A stretch of 64,000 nt of DNA from Microdochium bolleyi (Eukaryota > Ascomycota > Sordariomycetes > Xylariales > Microdochiaceae). Shown here piece by piece: positions 45,469-55,881 of this stretch. Made by a program: the position numbers and the translations under genes. A model generated the notes under the pieces. The model worked only from the letters and a program-made list of their open reading frames with translations. It did not search any database and was not told the origin of the DNA. The stretch covers positions 563,838 to 627,837 of the forward strand of contig KQ964251.1 in the NCBI GenBank assembly GCA_001566295.1. The letters are read 5' to 3'. Position 1 is the stretch's first letter; every line of letters starts with the position of its first letter.

Positions 45469-46447
45469 TCACACAAACCTCTTGCCAAACGCCAGAGTGC
45501 CGCCGACGAGCTTCCCCAGCGCGTAGCCCATGTAGATCCCCGCGAGGATGGTGACGGGCCACTTCTGCCACTCGCGGTCCCAGTCGAGCGGGATCGGCAC
45601 GGCGCCGAGCCACGCGCCGGCGGTGACGCCGACCAGGCCGCCGAACACCTCGTCCAGCGGCGCCCGGGCGCTGAGGATCTCGAGCCAGGCCTCGCCCGAC
45701 ACGCCGCGGGTGTAGAGGAGCGGGAAGAAGCCCAGGGCCGAGAGGTGCGCGGCGCAGAGGAAGGTCTGCGGGACGTAGGCGAGGAAAGGCGCGCCGAAGA
45801 GGATCAGGAGGGCGTGCAGCGCGAAGGCCGCGGCCGTGGAGATGACGAGCGCGACGATGATTGTCTGTGTAATTGGAGAAAAAGGTAGGATTAGTATGTT
45901 GTATGAGGGCTTGCGTCGTAGATGACAACCATGTGGCGGAGCTCTCGAATCTCTGGGCAAAATCTGTTTGTACAAGCTTCGGAGTGTCTCGTGTATGTGT
46001 GCGAGAGATGCAATGCACAGAAAAGCAAGAAGGACTCACCACCGCAACATTCGGCTCGCCCGCCTCCGAGATCGAGGCACCGCCCTTCTTCTTCTCGCCG
46101 GGCCGCAGCTTGCGCGAGTGCCGCGCGGCCGAGGACCCCGCCGCCGGCAGGCAAAGCACGGCGTGGGCGACCTGGATGGCCACAACGACCGGCAGAGAGT
46201 TGGACATGGCGGATACAGGGTCGGCCACGAGCGCAGGGAACCTCAGCGCAAAGAGGCCCAGGAGCAGCGCCGGGTGCACCTGGTTCGCGGTCGCGGCCTG
46301 CAGGTTCGGGAGGACGCGGACCGGGTGGCTCCCGTAGGTGTCGCTGGATGTGGTGGCGGCGGCTGTCGAGCTCGAGGGGTCTTTTGGCTTTGCTGCGAGG
46401 GCTGTGTTGCTACTGCCCGTGGGCGCAGCGGCGGTCGCGGAGGACAT
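45469..46447 (-). CDS. gpi11: GPI ethanolamine-phosphate transferase subunit Gpi11 (PIG-F)
   Basis: Exons 46447-46040 and 45864-45469 (175-nt intron, GTGAGT donor, CAG acceptor) give 267 aa. After a Ser/Ala/Thr-rich N-terminal tail come about six membrane helices, among them VHPALLLGLFALRFPALVAD and TIIVALVISTAAAFALHALL. The PIG-F signature is present: ILFGAPFLAYVPQTFLCAAHLSALGFFPLLY (quoted whole only as family context) and PLDWDREWQKWPVT. Gpi11/PIG-F partners with Gpi7 and Gpi13 in the ER membrane, where ethanolamine phosphate is added to the GPI anchor mannoses. Length matches the family. The ATG at 46447 starts the short hydrophilic tail; the open frame runs further upstream but with no family-like sequence. 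Confidence 0.92.
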
Positions 46448-47026
46448 CACTGTGGATGGGGCTGCGGCCGATAATGCTGGACACGATGGCGATTGGCGGT
46501 TTCGGTGATGAGGGCCGAGAAAATCGGGTTGGTCCTGGAAAAGGAGCGTGGTTCGTGTCTCTATGAAGAAGTGACGAGGTGGACACAAGGGTTGCAGGGT
46601 CCGGAAGTGAGCGCGCTCTGGCGCGGAACAGAGTGGCAGAGCTTGGGCCTGGCTGCACTGCAATTATCGATAGTAGCTTCAGCCCACTTCCACCTGGAGG
46701 GGCACAGCAAAGAGCAACACTTTAGAAGGCGAGACTCGAAGGTGAGGATATCGTGCAATTAAGCAGAAGTGTGGTGCTTGGAGACAACAGTGCCACGAGC
46801 AAGTGCTCATTCTGAAATTGGATACATGATACATCCTGAATTTGGTATTGAAAAGCAGGGGCACGGTGCCAGAGGGTATTTTTCATATTTGGTTGAAAGC
46901 CAGCAGGATGACTTTCGAACAGGATTGCAAACTATTCCCTGGGCCAGTACTATAGTGTGACCTGGTTATCATTTTCCTAGTTGATGGCAATTTCCCCCCT
47001 CTGAAACTGCCCTTCTCTCTTGGAAA
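46448..47026. other. Intergenic, about 0.6 kb
   Basis: GPI11 promoter and translin 3' flank. Nothing else recognised. Confidence 0.5.
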
Positions 47027-47982
47027 TCAAGCCGACGCCTCTACCTTGGGAATGAGGCCGCGAAGCGTCAGGTCGTAAATGACGTCCTCGACCTTCTTGA
47101 CTGAGTACTTGACGCTGTCTACACGCTTGCGCAGGATGTCGTTCTTGAGGTTAAGCAGCTGGAAGCCTGCAAAGAGATCCTTGATGAAGCTGCTGATGCG
47201 CACAGTGAGCTCTGGGTCACCGAGAGTGACCGAGTTCATCGCCAGGCGGCTGAGCTCATCGCAGATTTCAGTCAGCGCCAGGAGATATTCCTCGATCGTG
47301 AGGTGGAAGGCATCCCGGTCCTTGAGATTAACAGGGACTATCGTTGAGACATGTTAGCAAGCCGGTTCTAAGAAGGTCATATGAGCAATGAAAGTCTGGC
47401 AATCATCTTACCTTGAAGCAGCTCTCCAACCTCGTCGATCGTCAGCAAACGGCCTAGCTCACCAGGTCGCGTCTCGGTGCCGAGGCCGCCCAGCCAGGCG
47501 GTCAGCAGGATCGTGCTCACGACGTTCTGCATCGCGCGAGACCACCGCCCGTTGTGCCTGAGCAGGTATCGTCAGCATGGTCTTCATGATTGGTGAGCAC
47601 GGTGGAGGCTGGGAGAATCTCACTTGTAGTAAGGAAACTTTGACGCATATTGTGCGAGCTCTGCGACTGTCGCAATCTCGGGCTGGATGCCATCCTTTTC
47701 AATCTGAGCCAGGAGGGCAGGGCCTGTTTCCATCATGAGTTCGCATCCTGCGAAAGCCGTTCAATGTGTGGTTCACTCACGGGTGGCATTGGGAGTGGCG
47801 TGAATCCTGCTCAGATGGCCCTGGGCAATGGCGACGTGACGGTTCAGCGAGCTCACTATCCTGGACAGGTTCTCGCTGACCTCGAGTTCCTGCTCCCCGT
47901 GGGTTTTGAGGTACTCAAAGATTGACGGATCGATCATGGCGGGCGCCGCCTGGGTTGTCATCGGTGTGTCTTGGCTGGCCAT
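47027..47982 (-). CDS. Translin
   Basis: Four exons, 47982-47781, 47723-47624, 47557-47412 and 47337-47027, give 252 aa; introns are 57, 66, 74 nt in order, all GT-AG, and the frame is kept at each junction. In intron 1 an earlier AG would leave only 33 nt, below the usual minimum, so the acceptor at ACAG/GCC is used. The all-helical translin fold is clear: MIDPSIFEYLKTHGEQELEV, RIHATPNAT, then GVPVNLKDRDAFHLTIEEYL, and the family hallmark MNSVTLGDPELTVRISSFIK followed by DLFAGFQLLNLKNDILRKR. Translin binds single-stranded nucleic acid and, with TRAX, forms the C3PO ribonuclease. No TRAX gene is in the window. The catalytic acidic residues belong to TRAX, so translin alone should be a binding subunit. 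Confidence 0.94.
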
Positions 47983-48459
47983 GGTGATGGGCTGGTGAGG
48001 TCTCGGTGATGGTGTTCAAGGCAGAAAATCTGCAGGCAGGAATGGAGTGTGCGAGCAAGAGTAGAGCAGTCGCCGAAGCTAACGACGGATCAAAACGCAT
48101 TTCACACCTTGAAGATTCAGCGATTCGACACTGGAAACGGTCGACAATGCCACGTCCTTACAGCCACTTGCCATCACCGATGGTATCACGACGTATCACA
48201 ACATTGAAGGACTAGCATGACTGTTATCGAGTTCACAACGCCGAGGCTCGCTAACGGTCCTGAATCCTACATGCTACTACCAACACCGCTCGAAGGTGCC
48301 CGCCCATTCATGAAGCTTGATCGCACTCATTATGATTGTTCATCATACCATTGGTCATCGCAGACGCAAAATCCCCGACCAGACCGTCACTCTGTCACTC
48401 CAGGTCAATTTCTTCACTTCCCGAGACAAGCTCAAGAACAGCAATGAAAAAGAAGGGTT
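47983..48459. other. Translin promoter / U2 downstream region
   Basis: 477 bp between the translin start (minus strand) and the 3' end of the U2 snRNA gene. Nothing else recognised. Confidence 0.5.
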
Positions 48460-48740
48460 CGCGTCGCCTGGAGGCAGTGTAATACCAGGGACACGGTGGG
48501 CGGCGATCATGCGCAAGCACAGAGGACCGCACCCGGGTGATAAAAATTAGATTAATATTGATTGTTCTCCTTAGAGAACTTTCAGATATTAAACTGAAAA
48601 GAACAGATACTACACTTGATCTAAGCCAAAAGGCAACTGTAGTGGAGAGAGATGTCATTAGCAAGTGCGCGATGACAAGCGGAGGCGGCATCTGAGTGCC
48701 TCCAAGTATGGGGGTAAGGTTGGTAACTTACAGAGAGCTA
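48460..48740 (-). ncRNA. U2 spliceosomal snRNA, apparently interrupted by a 95-nt intron
   Basis: The minus strand carries the U2 core: GCCTTTTGGCTTAGATCAAG, then the branch-site-recognition GTAGTA at 48613-48608, stem IIa (TTCAG...CTGAA), stem IIb (GTTCTC-TAAG-GAGAAC), an Sm site (AATTTTTA, ~48549-48541), and the 3' stem-loop IV (CCTGG...CCAGG, 48489-48467). The core begins at 48636 right after a perfect intron end (CTCTCTCCACTACAG). A GTAAGT donor starts at 48731 and is preceded by AGCTCTCT. Joining gives AGCTCTCT-TTGCC, the normal fungal U2 5' end. The intron is 48637-48731, with a CTAAT branch site. Spliced length is about 182-193 nt, normal for U2. Exact 5' and 3' ends are estimates: exon 1 could begin anywhere from 48739 to 48750. 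Confidence 0.9.
48541..48549 (-). other. Sm protein binding site of U2
   Basis: An AATTTTTA run in single-stranded position between stem IIb and the 3' stem-loops, as expected for assembly of the Sm ring on U2. Confidence 0.8.
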
Positions 48741-49959
48741 AAGAGCTCGTACACAATTTTGGGGGGAGGTCTGGAGGTTTATATATGAATGCCAGTGGAC
48801 GCTAGGCGGTGTGGGTGATCAGGCGCGGGTTCTGCCGGGCAGCAGGAGCTATGGCCACTTTTTGCTGGGAATCTGCGGGCGCCCCACTGCGACTCAACTG
48901 CCCGAGCTGGCAGGCAGCCTGCCACTGGGAGAATAGGATCTCGGCGCACTGTTTGAGCCAGCGGTAGTTTCGCGAACTGTCATACTCCTTAGCCCAGCTG
49001 TTGTCAACAGCATGGCGGCATACCAAATGCACCGCTTCCAGACGAAAGATTAAACTCTTTACTACTGGTTATCATGTCTCCTTCAATCTTAGATATGAGA
49101 GGGAACCATTCCTGTATGTATGTGATGGGTGCAAGGCCGTGCAAGCTTGCCGTGCAGCCACGAGTCCCAGTCACTTCATAATCCTGTCAGACTCCTCTGA
49201 ACGGCGTTCGCCTTTTCTGCGCTGCGCTTCCAGAAGCCCAGCTGTTACTCAGCTGTCGTGGTCGCTCGTTGATTGTGTACCAGTCTCGGAGGGTTTTTCC
49301 AACGCGTGAAGTAGCGTTGCTCAACGGTGGCCTGCCCTGCTATGGCCGATGTCATAGGTGCTCGTGACAATGGTGTACAGCTTAACGATACAGGAGGAGA
49401 TGTCTGATCAAGAACCAGCGTCAACCGCAGTAGAGTACGTCGTTATTCATGGCAGAGGTCGATTCCATGCTGAATCTCGTCGTAAGTGCCAGCTGCAAGG
49501 TACGCCAATCACATACGGACAATCTCCATATGTGTTCCTGGACGATGAACGGGAGTCGCGTGCGGACCCCTGCCGACCTCGGCGGCATTTCCAGAATCTG
49601 GAACAAGCTCCTGACGACTTGCGACAATTCCCAGCATCCCAACCATATCCTACGTCGGACCATTTTGGCTTGATACTTATCTTCCATTTCATCGCTTCTA
49701 ACCATCTCATCTCATATTTCAGCCGTCAAGGTTGAGCCTGTCGATCGCCTCGGAACTCCCTATTCCCGTACCCAAGTTTGAGAGCTCAGGTGCGTGCCGG
49801 ACACCCGCTTAATTAGCACGTCATCGGCAATTGCGCCCGTACCACTCTCCTTGTCGCATTTCCACGACCTCACCCAAGCCTACAACTCAGCATCACGCGC
49901 TTGGGCGATTGAGAGCAAATACATCGACTCCAGGAACCGCACTTCACTCAGCCGCAATC
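48741..49959. other. Intergenic, about 1.2 kb
   Basis: U2 promoter on the left and the acyl-CoA synthetase promoter on the right. Nothing else recognised. Confidence 0.5.
48778..48785 (-). promoter_or_regulatory. TATA box upstream of U2
   Basis: TATATAAA on the minus strand, about 30-40 nt upstream of the inferred U2 first exon. The spacing fits a Pol II snRNA promoter only if the intron model is right; measured to the uninterrupted core it would be about 140 nt away. Confidence 0.6.
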
Positions 49960-51510
49960 ATGGCAACACTGCAGAGCGCCATCACTGGCACGCCCTCGTC
50001 GACTGCCATCATCGTCCCGTCGAAACCAGAAGCCCTCACAGTTACCTACGAGGCACTCGTTGCCGAATGCACTTCATTCCAGCACAAGCTCGCTGCGATT
50101 GGTATCACGCGCGCCTCGCCCGTCTCGATCGCCACGGTCAACTCCTACGAGTTCATCGTCTCCTTCCTTGCCACCTCATGGCAGCGCAGCATCGCGGCAC
50201 CCCTGAACCCGAACTACAAGCAGGACGAATTCGAGTTCTACATTGACGACATCAAGTCTGCCCTTGTCCTTGTGCCTCGTGGCGCCTACGACGCCAACGC
50301 AGCCTCAGTCAAGGCTGCCAGAAAATACAATGCCGCGATCGCCGAGTGCTACTGGGACAATGAGAAAAAGGAGGTCGCGCTGGACGTCAAGGATCTCGGC
50401 CAGCTGAAAGGCAAGAAGGCGCAACCCGTCCTTACAGCACAGCCCGACGACGTTGCACTGGTCTTGCACACGAGCGGGACTACTTCGCGGCCCAAGGTTG
50501 TGCCCCTGACGCATCGCAACCTGACACGCACGATGAAGAACATCCAGGCCACATATCAGCTTACGGCCAAGGACCGTACGATGCTGGTCATGCCGTTGTT
50601 CCATGTGCATGGTCTTTTGTGCGCGCTGTTGGCACCTCTCGCCTGTGGTGGTTCTATGATTGTGCCTACAAAGTTCTCTGCCACCGAGTTCTGGGATGAC
50701 TTCGTCACGCACAAGGCCAACTGGTACACGGCTGTGCCGACAATCCACCAGATCCTACTGAAGCACCCGGCGCCGGCGCCGCTGCCGGAGATCCGCTTCA
50801 TCCGCTCGTGCTCGTCTCCTCTGTCTCCGACGGTCTTCCACAAGCTTGAGGAGAAGTTCAAGGCTCCCGTCTTGGAGGCCTACGCCATGACGGAGGCGGC
50901 CCACCAGATGACCTCGAATCCCCTCCCGCCAGCGAAGCGGAAGCCGGGCACCGTGGGTCTCGGCCAGGGCGTCCTCGTCAAGATCCTCAACGATGCCGGC
51001 GACGAGGTCCCGCAAGGCACAGAGGGCGAGATCTCAATCCAGGGCGAGAATGTCACCAAGGGCTACATCAACAACGACAAAGCCAATGCCGAGGCCTTCA
51101 CCAGCACGGGCTTCTTCCGCACGGGTGACCAGGGCAAGCTCGACGAGGACGGCTACGTTGTGATTACGGGCCGCATCAAGGAGCTTATCAACAAGGGCGG
51201 CGAGAAGATCAGCCCTATCGAGCTGGACAATGTCCTGACTAGGCACGAGGATGTCTCTGAGGCTGTCAGCTTCGCCATTCCCGACGAGTTGTACGGCCAG
51301 GAAGTCGCAGTCGCGATCGTTCTGAAGTCTGGCGCCCGGCTGACCGAAGATGAGCTGCGCAAGTGGACCGCCGACAAGCTTGCCAAGTTCAAGGTGCCCA
51401 AGCAGGTCTACTTCACCGAAATCATGCCAAAGACCGCGACAGGCAAGATCCAGCGGCGCATTGTGGCGGAGACTATGCTGAAGCAGGCACAGCCCAAGGC
51501 CAAGCTATAG
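49960..51510 (+). CDS. pcs60: Peroxisomal AMP-forming acyl-CoA synthetase, Pcs60/Fat2 type
   Basis: A single exon of 516 aa. All ANL-superfamily motifs are present: the phosphate loop LHTSGTTSRPK (~170-180), the aromatic/acidic A5 region YAMTEAAHQM, TGD in FFRTGDQGKLDEDGY, the hinge GRIKELINKGGEKISP (~405-420) and the catalytic lysine in PKTATGKIQR (~495). It ends in -AKL, a C-terminal peroxisomal targeting signal (PTS1). Yeast Pcs60 is a peroxisomal oxalyl-CoA synthetase, and this gene shares its length and motif spacing, so oxalate or a related short acid is the likely substrate. The ATG at 49960 begins the conserved N-terminus; the frame is open further upstream without family-like sequence. 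Confidence 0.93.
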   Translation: MATLQSAITGTPSSTAIIVPSKPEALTVTYEALVAECTSFQHKLAAIGITRASPVSIATVNSYEFIVSFLATSWQRSIAAPLNPNYKQDEFEFYIDDIKSALVLVPRGAYDANAASVKAARKYNAAIAECYWDNEKKEVALDVKDLGQLKGKKAQPVLTAQPDDVALVLHTSGTTSRPKVVPLTHRNLTRTMKNIQATYQLTAKDRTMLVMPLFHVHGLLCALLAPLACGGSMIVPTKFSATEFWDDFVTHKANWYTAVPTIHQILLKHPAPAPLPEIRFIRSCSSPLSPTVFHKLEEKFKAPVLEAYAMTEAAHQMTSNPLPPAKRKPGTVGLGQGVLVKILNDAGDEVPQGTEGEISIQGENVTKGYINNDKANAEAFTSTGFFRTGDQGKLDEDGYVVITGRIKELINKGGEKISPIELDNVLTRHEDVSEAVSFAIPDELYGQEVAVAIVLKSGARLTEDELRKWTADKLAKFKVPKQVYFTEIMPKTATGKIQRRIVAETMLKQAQPKAKL

Positions 51511-53200
51511 AAGCTGCCATGTGAGCATTTTCCAACACGTATAGAAGATACGAAGTTTACATAGTTTGAGAAGTTGGGTAGAGACTACACCGACCACCAG
51601 GTTAGATCTAGAGTACTAGATACATTTAGAAGTTCATATCTTCCTTTGCAGATACTAGGAGTTGACGGTGTAAAGTGATTGTGATTCAAAATTTCGTCTA
51701 ATTGAGAGCGCTCGTCCATGTACAACTTCGATCAGCAAAACTTCCTGAGCTTACTCACCACACTTGGAGGCATGGCTGTGTCCCTGAAGCCCCGTCCAGA
51801 AGTGGCAGCACACCGCCCCAGGAACCACGCAGGGCCGATCCCAACTAACAAGCGGGAGCTAATGCCGGATACCTGGCAGTGGGTTCGCTGGTCATCCAGC
51901 CACACAGTCTCCGCGGCGTGTCAAGCCAGCCAGCACAGTCTGGGAACAGCGATTAGCTGGACGAGCCGACGGGGACTGCCAAAGACGTGTAGGACGGTGT
52001 GTGGCCCAGTCCTCCCATGACGCATGTGTGCCCGAGACCCCTGCCATCCACCCACGATGCTTGTGAGTCTGTGATAGGTCCGGGTTAGCTATCGCAGGTT
52101 CGTCCCAGCGCGCCCTCTGCTGCAGCCCTCGAGGTGCAAGCAGTCTGGAGACACTTGGGCAGCTGTGGATTGTGGTGGGACACGTCTCAGTGCAGCCGCT
52201 TCGTGCGGTGACAGTGAAGACAGTCGCATATATCAGCTGGTCTCTGCCAGCGGAAGTTAAGGTTGCTAGGAAGCACTTGCGTGGAAAGTATCCCCTCCTT
52301 TGGGACGCACTCTAACCATACCCACCGACAGGCGACGACGACCCCCCGCCTGAGCGCCCGCACATTGTGCCGCGCTGAGTGGTGGTGAATCGCAATGGCT
52401 GCGAAGACTTCTTGGCCGTGAACTTGGTTGGCTGCCAACCTACGCAAGCTGCGGCCACCACAACAGGCTGGCCCTGAGGGGTCACACGCACCCACGGTAC
52501 CCAGCCACCCAGCATGTGTGCCACCCGCCGCTCCTCCTCAGTCACCCATGACGGAGGTGGTGCTGACTGGGAGAGCAAAGACGCGGACACCGTTGTCGTG
52601 ATTCACGCACAGTCGAAGCCAGAGCCGGTGCTCGACCTGGTCCCGCCGACGCATAAAGCGTTGAGAGATGTGCCAATTTCTCCACACCTCCATCTCGCAA
52701 GCTGCCTATCGCCCACACTCCACCCGGTGGGCTCCTTCTATTGCGGGAAAGTGGGCGGAGGAGACGCAGGAACAGCAACCACCAGCCGACGCGACTCCTG
52801 CACTCAACAACACCAGTGCACAATCTCTTGGACCGACACATACAACACCTCTTCGACGACATATACTTACACCTTTGCCCATACCGACGACAGTCACGCG
52901 ACCCGCGCAACTGCAGCACTAGCCCATCTCCTCCAACGCCCAGCCCCATACGCCACATGCCTGGCGACTCAGCAGAGGCGCTCCCACGGAGTCTCTGATC
53001 GATCCCGGCGATGGTCAGAGACATTCCGCTCAATCGCACTCGCCCTCCAACTGCCGCTGCGCGCGCCGCCATCGCCACCGCGCGCTGATTATCTAGCCAT
53101 CGCCAACCAAGAATACCGGCGCAGAGGCGCACACGACGAAAGGCCGCGAATCACCAACTTGCAGGAAGAGCCGCCCAGGCTCGCAAGCCTGCCAGCCACT
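51511..53200. other. Intergenic, about 1.7 kb
   Basis: 3' flank of the synthetase and promoter/leader of the coiled-coil gene. The frame of the next gene's first exon stays open back to 52514, but that part is Thr/Arg/His-rich and not family-like. Nothing else recognised. Confidence 0.5.
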
Positions 53201-55881
53201 ATGACCACGGTCAATCAACGCACACCCGCGGCAGCAGGCGACATCGCGGCCGTCGATGCGCTGTTGGCAATCGAAGCCAGCGCCAACAGCGACGCGACAA
53301 GCACGATGAAGTGCTGCTGCGGGTTGGAGGAGTGCGTCTTCTTGAAACACAACTACTCGGTCCTAGACAGCGTGGAGAAGGACGTCCATACGGCGGCACG
53401 CATGGGTCAGGTATGTCCACGATATTAGCTTCCTTTTGTGGTTATTTGGCTCTTCAAGCCGGTTCGCGTGGTATCTATGTATATATAGAGATGAGCGGTC
53501 CTCGTCCAACGTGCCGGCCGGCAGTGGTTTCTGTGCGCCATCCCTTGCTTTCTTGCTTTTTCTGGGCCGCCATCTCAAGTTCGTGAGGCGAACGCTCATC
53601 TCGTCTCACATTCCTCAACTCTAGGGGAAGGGACCTGGGCCTACCTACCCCACAAGATAGTGCCACGCAGAGCTTCGGCAGTTGGGAGAAGATGACAATA
53701 ATGGACATGAAAATGACGGAACCAGCGCCGCTGACATTCGCCCTCCAGGCCTTGCTCGCCCGCCATGAAGCATACATGGCCGACGCTGAGCGCGACCGCA
53801 CGGAGCTGACCGCGCGGATCGGTCAGCTCGAGACCGACAACAAGGAGCTGCAAGAGCGCAATGCGCGCACCGTCGAGGAGAACCGTAGCCTGCTCGACCA
53901 GCTCGAGGCGCTCAACACGAGCGTTTCCGACTCAGAGAGTCGCATCAAGAGTCTCGAGGCTGGCCTGCTCTCGTCGCAGCAGATGATCCGCAGACTCGAG
54001 AGGGAGACAGAGCGCGCGATCCTCCTCGAGAGGCAGATTTCGTTCCTTGAGCAGGAGCAGGAAGACTTACAGAGCAGCCTGTCTCTATCCCGCGAGGAGG
54101 CACGCTCGGCCTTGTCCCGGTGGAAGAAGGCCGAACGCGGGATCGTGGACCTGCAGGACCAGCTGGAGCGCATGGAGCGGGAGATGAAAGAGGAGCGCGA
54201 ACATCACGAGGAGATGATGTGCCGCATTGAGAAGCAGCGTGAGATGGAGAAGGAGCTCAACACTGCGGCTGGCCGGCTCAAAGGCGCCGCTGCGCTCAAG
54301 ACGCTCAATCAAAGTAACAGCGGCAGCGCTGTCGTATCGCATTTCGTGCGCGACCTGCTTCAGGACAATGCCAACCTGCAGCACGGCATGGCTCAGCTTC
54401 GCGAGATGCTTGTCAATTCGAATGACGAGATCCAAGCCCTGCGCGATCAGCTCATGTTTCATCAGCCGGCGCTGGACACCGAGGACGGGAGAGCGACGCC
54501 AACGTTACGTGTTGAGCTCGGAGGCACCGAACTATCCCCAACGAAGGAACACCCTCCTCGGCTGTCGCAGGAGCTGCACATACATCATCACTATCATGTG
54601 GCGCCCAAGCAAGACAAGCAGAAGGCCAGGAAAAAGCGACCTGGACTGACTGGCGGCGTTTTCATACCACCAGCCTTGCACCATGCAGGCGCACCACCCA
54701 TGTATCAGGGCCGGAGCAGCTCTGATGACCGGAGCCTTGACGGCCACCGAGTCTCGCGTTGGTCCATGCTGTCCGACCAGCCTTCAGAATTTGCGCTCTC
54801 GTCTGGACGTAGCTCTCCAACGTCGGTGGACAACCGAAATTCGTTGTTCGATCCTCGGATGGACTCTTTCCCGGCGTCGCCGACGACAAGCATCGATCCG
54901 ATGTCACCCACTTGGCGTGCCACACATAGAAAGCAGCCTTCGAACATGTCCGCCAGGAGTTTCCAGTTGTCGGCTCCCTTCTCACCAATGCAGCCCATGC
55001 CAGGATCAACACATACCATTGTGGAGGAGTGCGATGATGGCGACGTTGTGCCTGAACTGCTGAACAACACGGACGAATCAGCGGCAGATGACGAGACATC
55101 ATCGAGGGACCACGATGGAACGACCAACGAAGATGTGTCGGTCGTCATGGACGATACCGATGACGACTATAATACGCCGCAGCGGAGATTGCACCGCGCC
55201 ATGTCCCATGAGTCAATCATCTCGTTGTCCGGCGGTCTCGACATACACACGCTCAAAGCCCGGCCGAGCCAGCTGACTCTCCGGCATCTTGGAAGCTCGG
55301 CCGCGTCCGTAATGACGAGCAGCACGGTGACAGCTCGGCCGATCCTCTCTCGGGACGCGGGTAAGAGGAGCAGCACGATGCTGCGCGACCACTACGGGCT
55401 TACCCCAGTTGGCAGCCTGAGGTCCGTGTCTAGCTCGTCCACGCAAAATGGGATGTCGAAGCGGGCTGGCTGGTCTGCGTGGCGGCCGTGGGGCGGGTCG
55501 GGGACTACGACAACTACAACCACCACGACAACGACAACTGCAACATCACTATCTACCTCCATCACCTCCGCCATGCCCATCATCACAACAACATCGCCAA
55601 CAGTCGACGTCACGCCTGCTGTCGCTGCTCCCCCCTCAGTGATATCGATAGACTCCAACGACACCAGCAGTATCATATCCCTCCCCAGGAAGACACACTC
55701 CGAAAAGAGCAGCGCTGCCGCGTCGATGCGCTACTTCGGCCGGTCGCCGGGTATCAACCAGCCCGGCGCCATTCCGGGCTTCAACGAGTTCCTCGCTGCG
55801 GCGCAGAAGAGGGTGCCGCCCAGCAGAGTGCAGCCCGTGCACGTCGATCACAACGCGCTCCGGGAGGTACTCGGGGAGTGA
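53201..55881 (+). CDS. Conserved fungal coiled-coil protein with an N-terminal Cys cluster
   Basis: Exons 53201-53410 and 53749-55881 (338-nt intron, GTATGT donor, CCTCCAG acceptor) give 780 aa. The acceptor is chosen because it joins DVHTAARMGQ directly to ALLARHEAYMADAERDR, a junction that reads as one helix; a nearer acceptor at 53671 is also in frame and would insert 26 residues. The first exon has MKCCCGLEECVFLKHN, a tight cysteine cluster. A long coiled coil follows (~70-290), then QELHIHHHYHVAP, then Ser/Pro-rich disordered sequence with a Thr-rich run (ACN repeats), and a conserved-looking tail (SMRYFGRSP and GFNEFLAAAQKRV). I know this layout in filamentous ascomycetes but no function. 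ATG at 53306 is an alternative start. Confidence 0.85.

Noticed and set aside
48637..48660. U2 with an unusual 5' insertion instead of an intron
   Set aside because: The insertion model leaves the GTAAGT donor, CTAAT branch, CAG acceptor, restored CTCTCT-TTGCC end and TATA spacing as coincidences. It remains the main alternative and needs RNA data to exclude.
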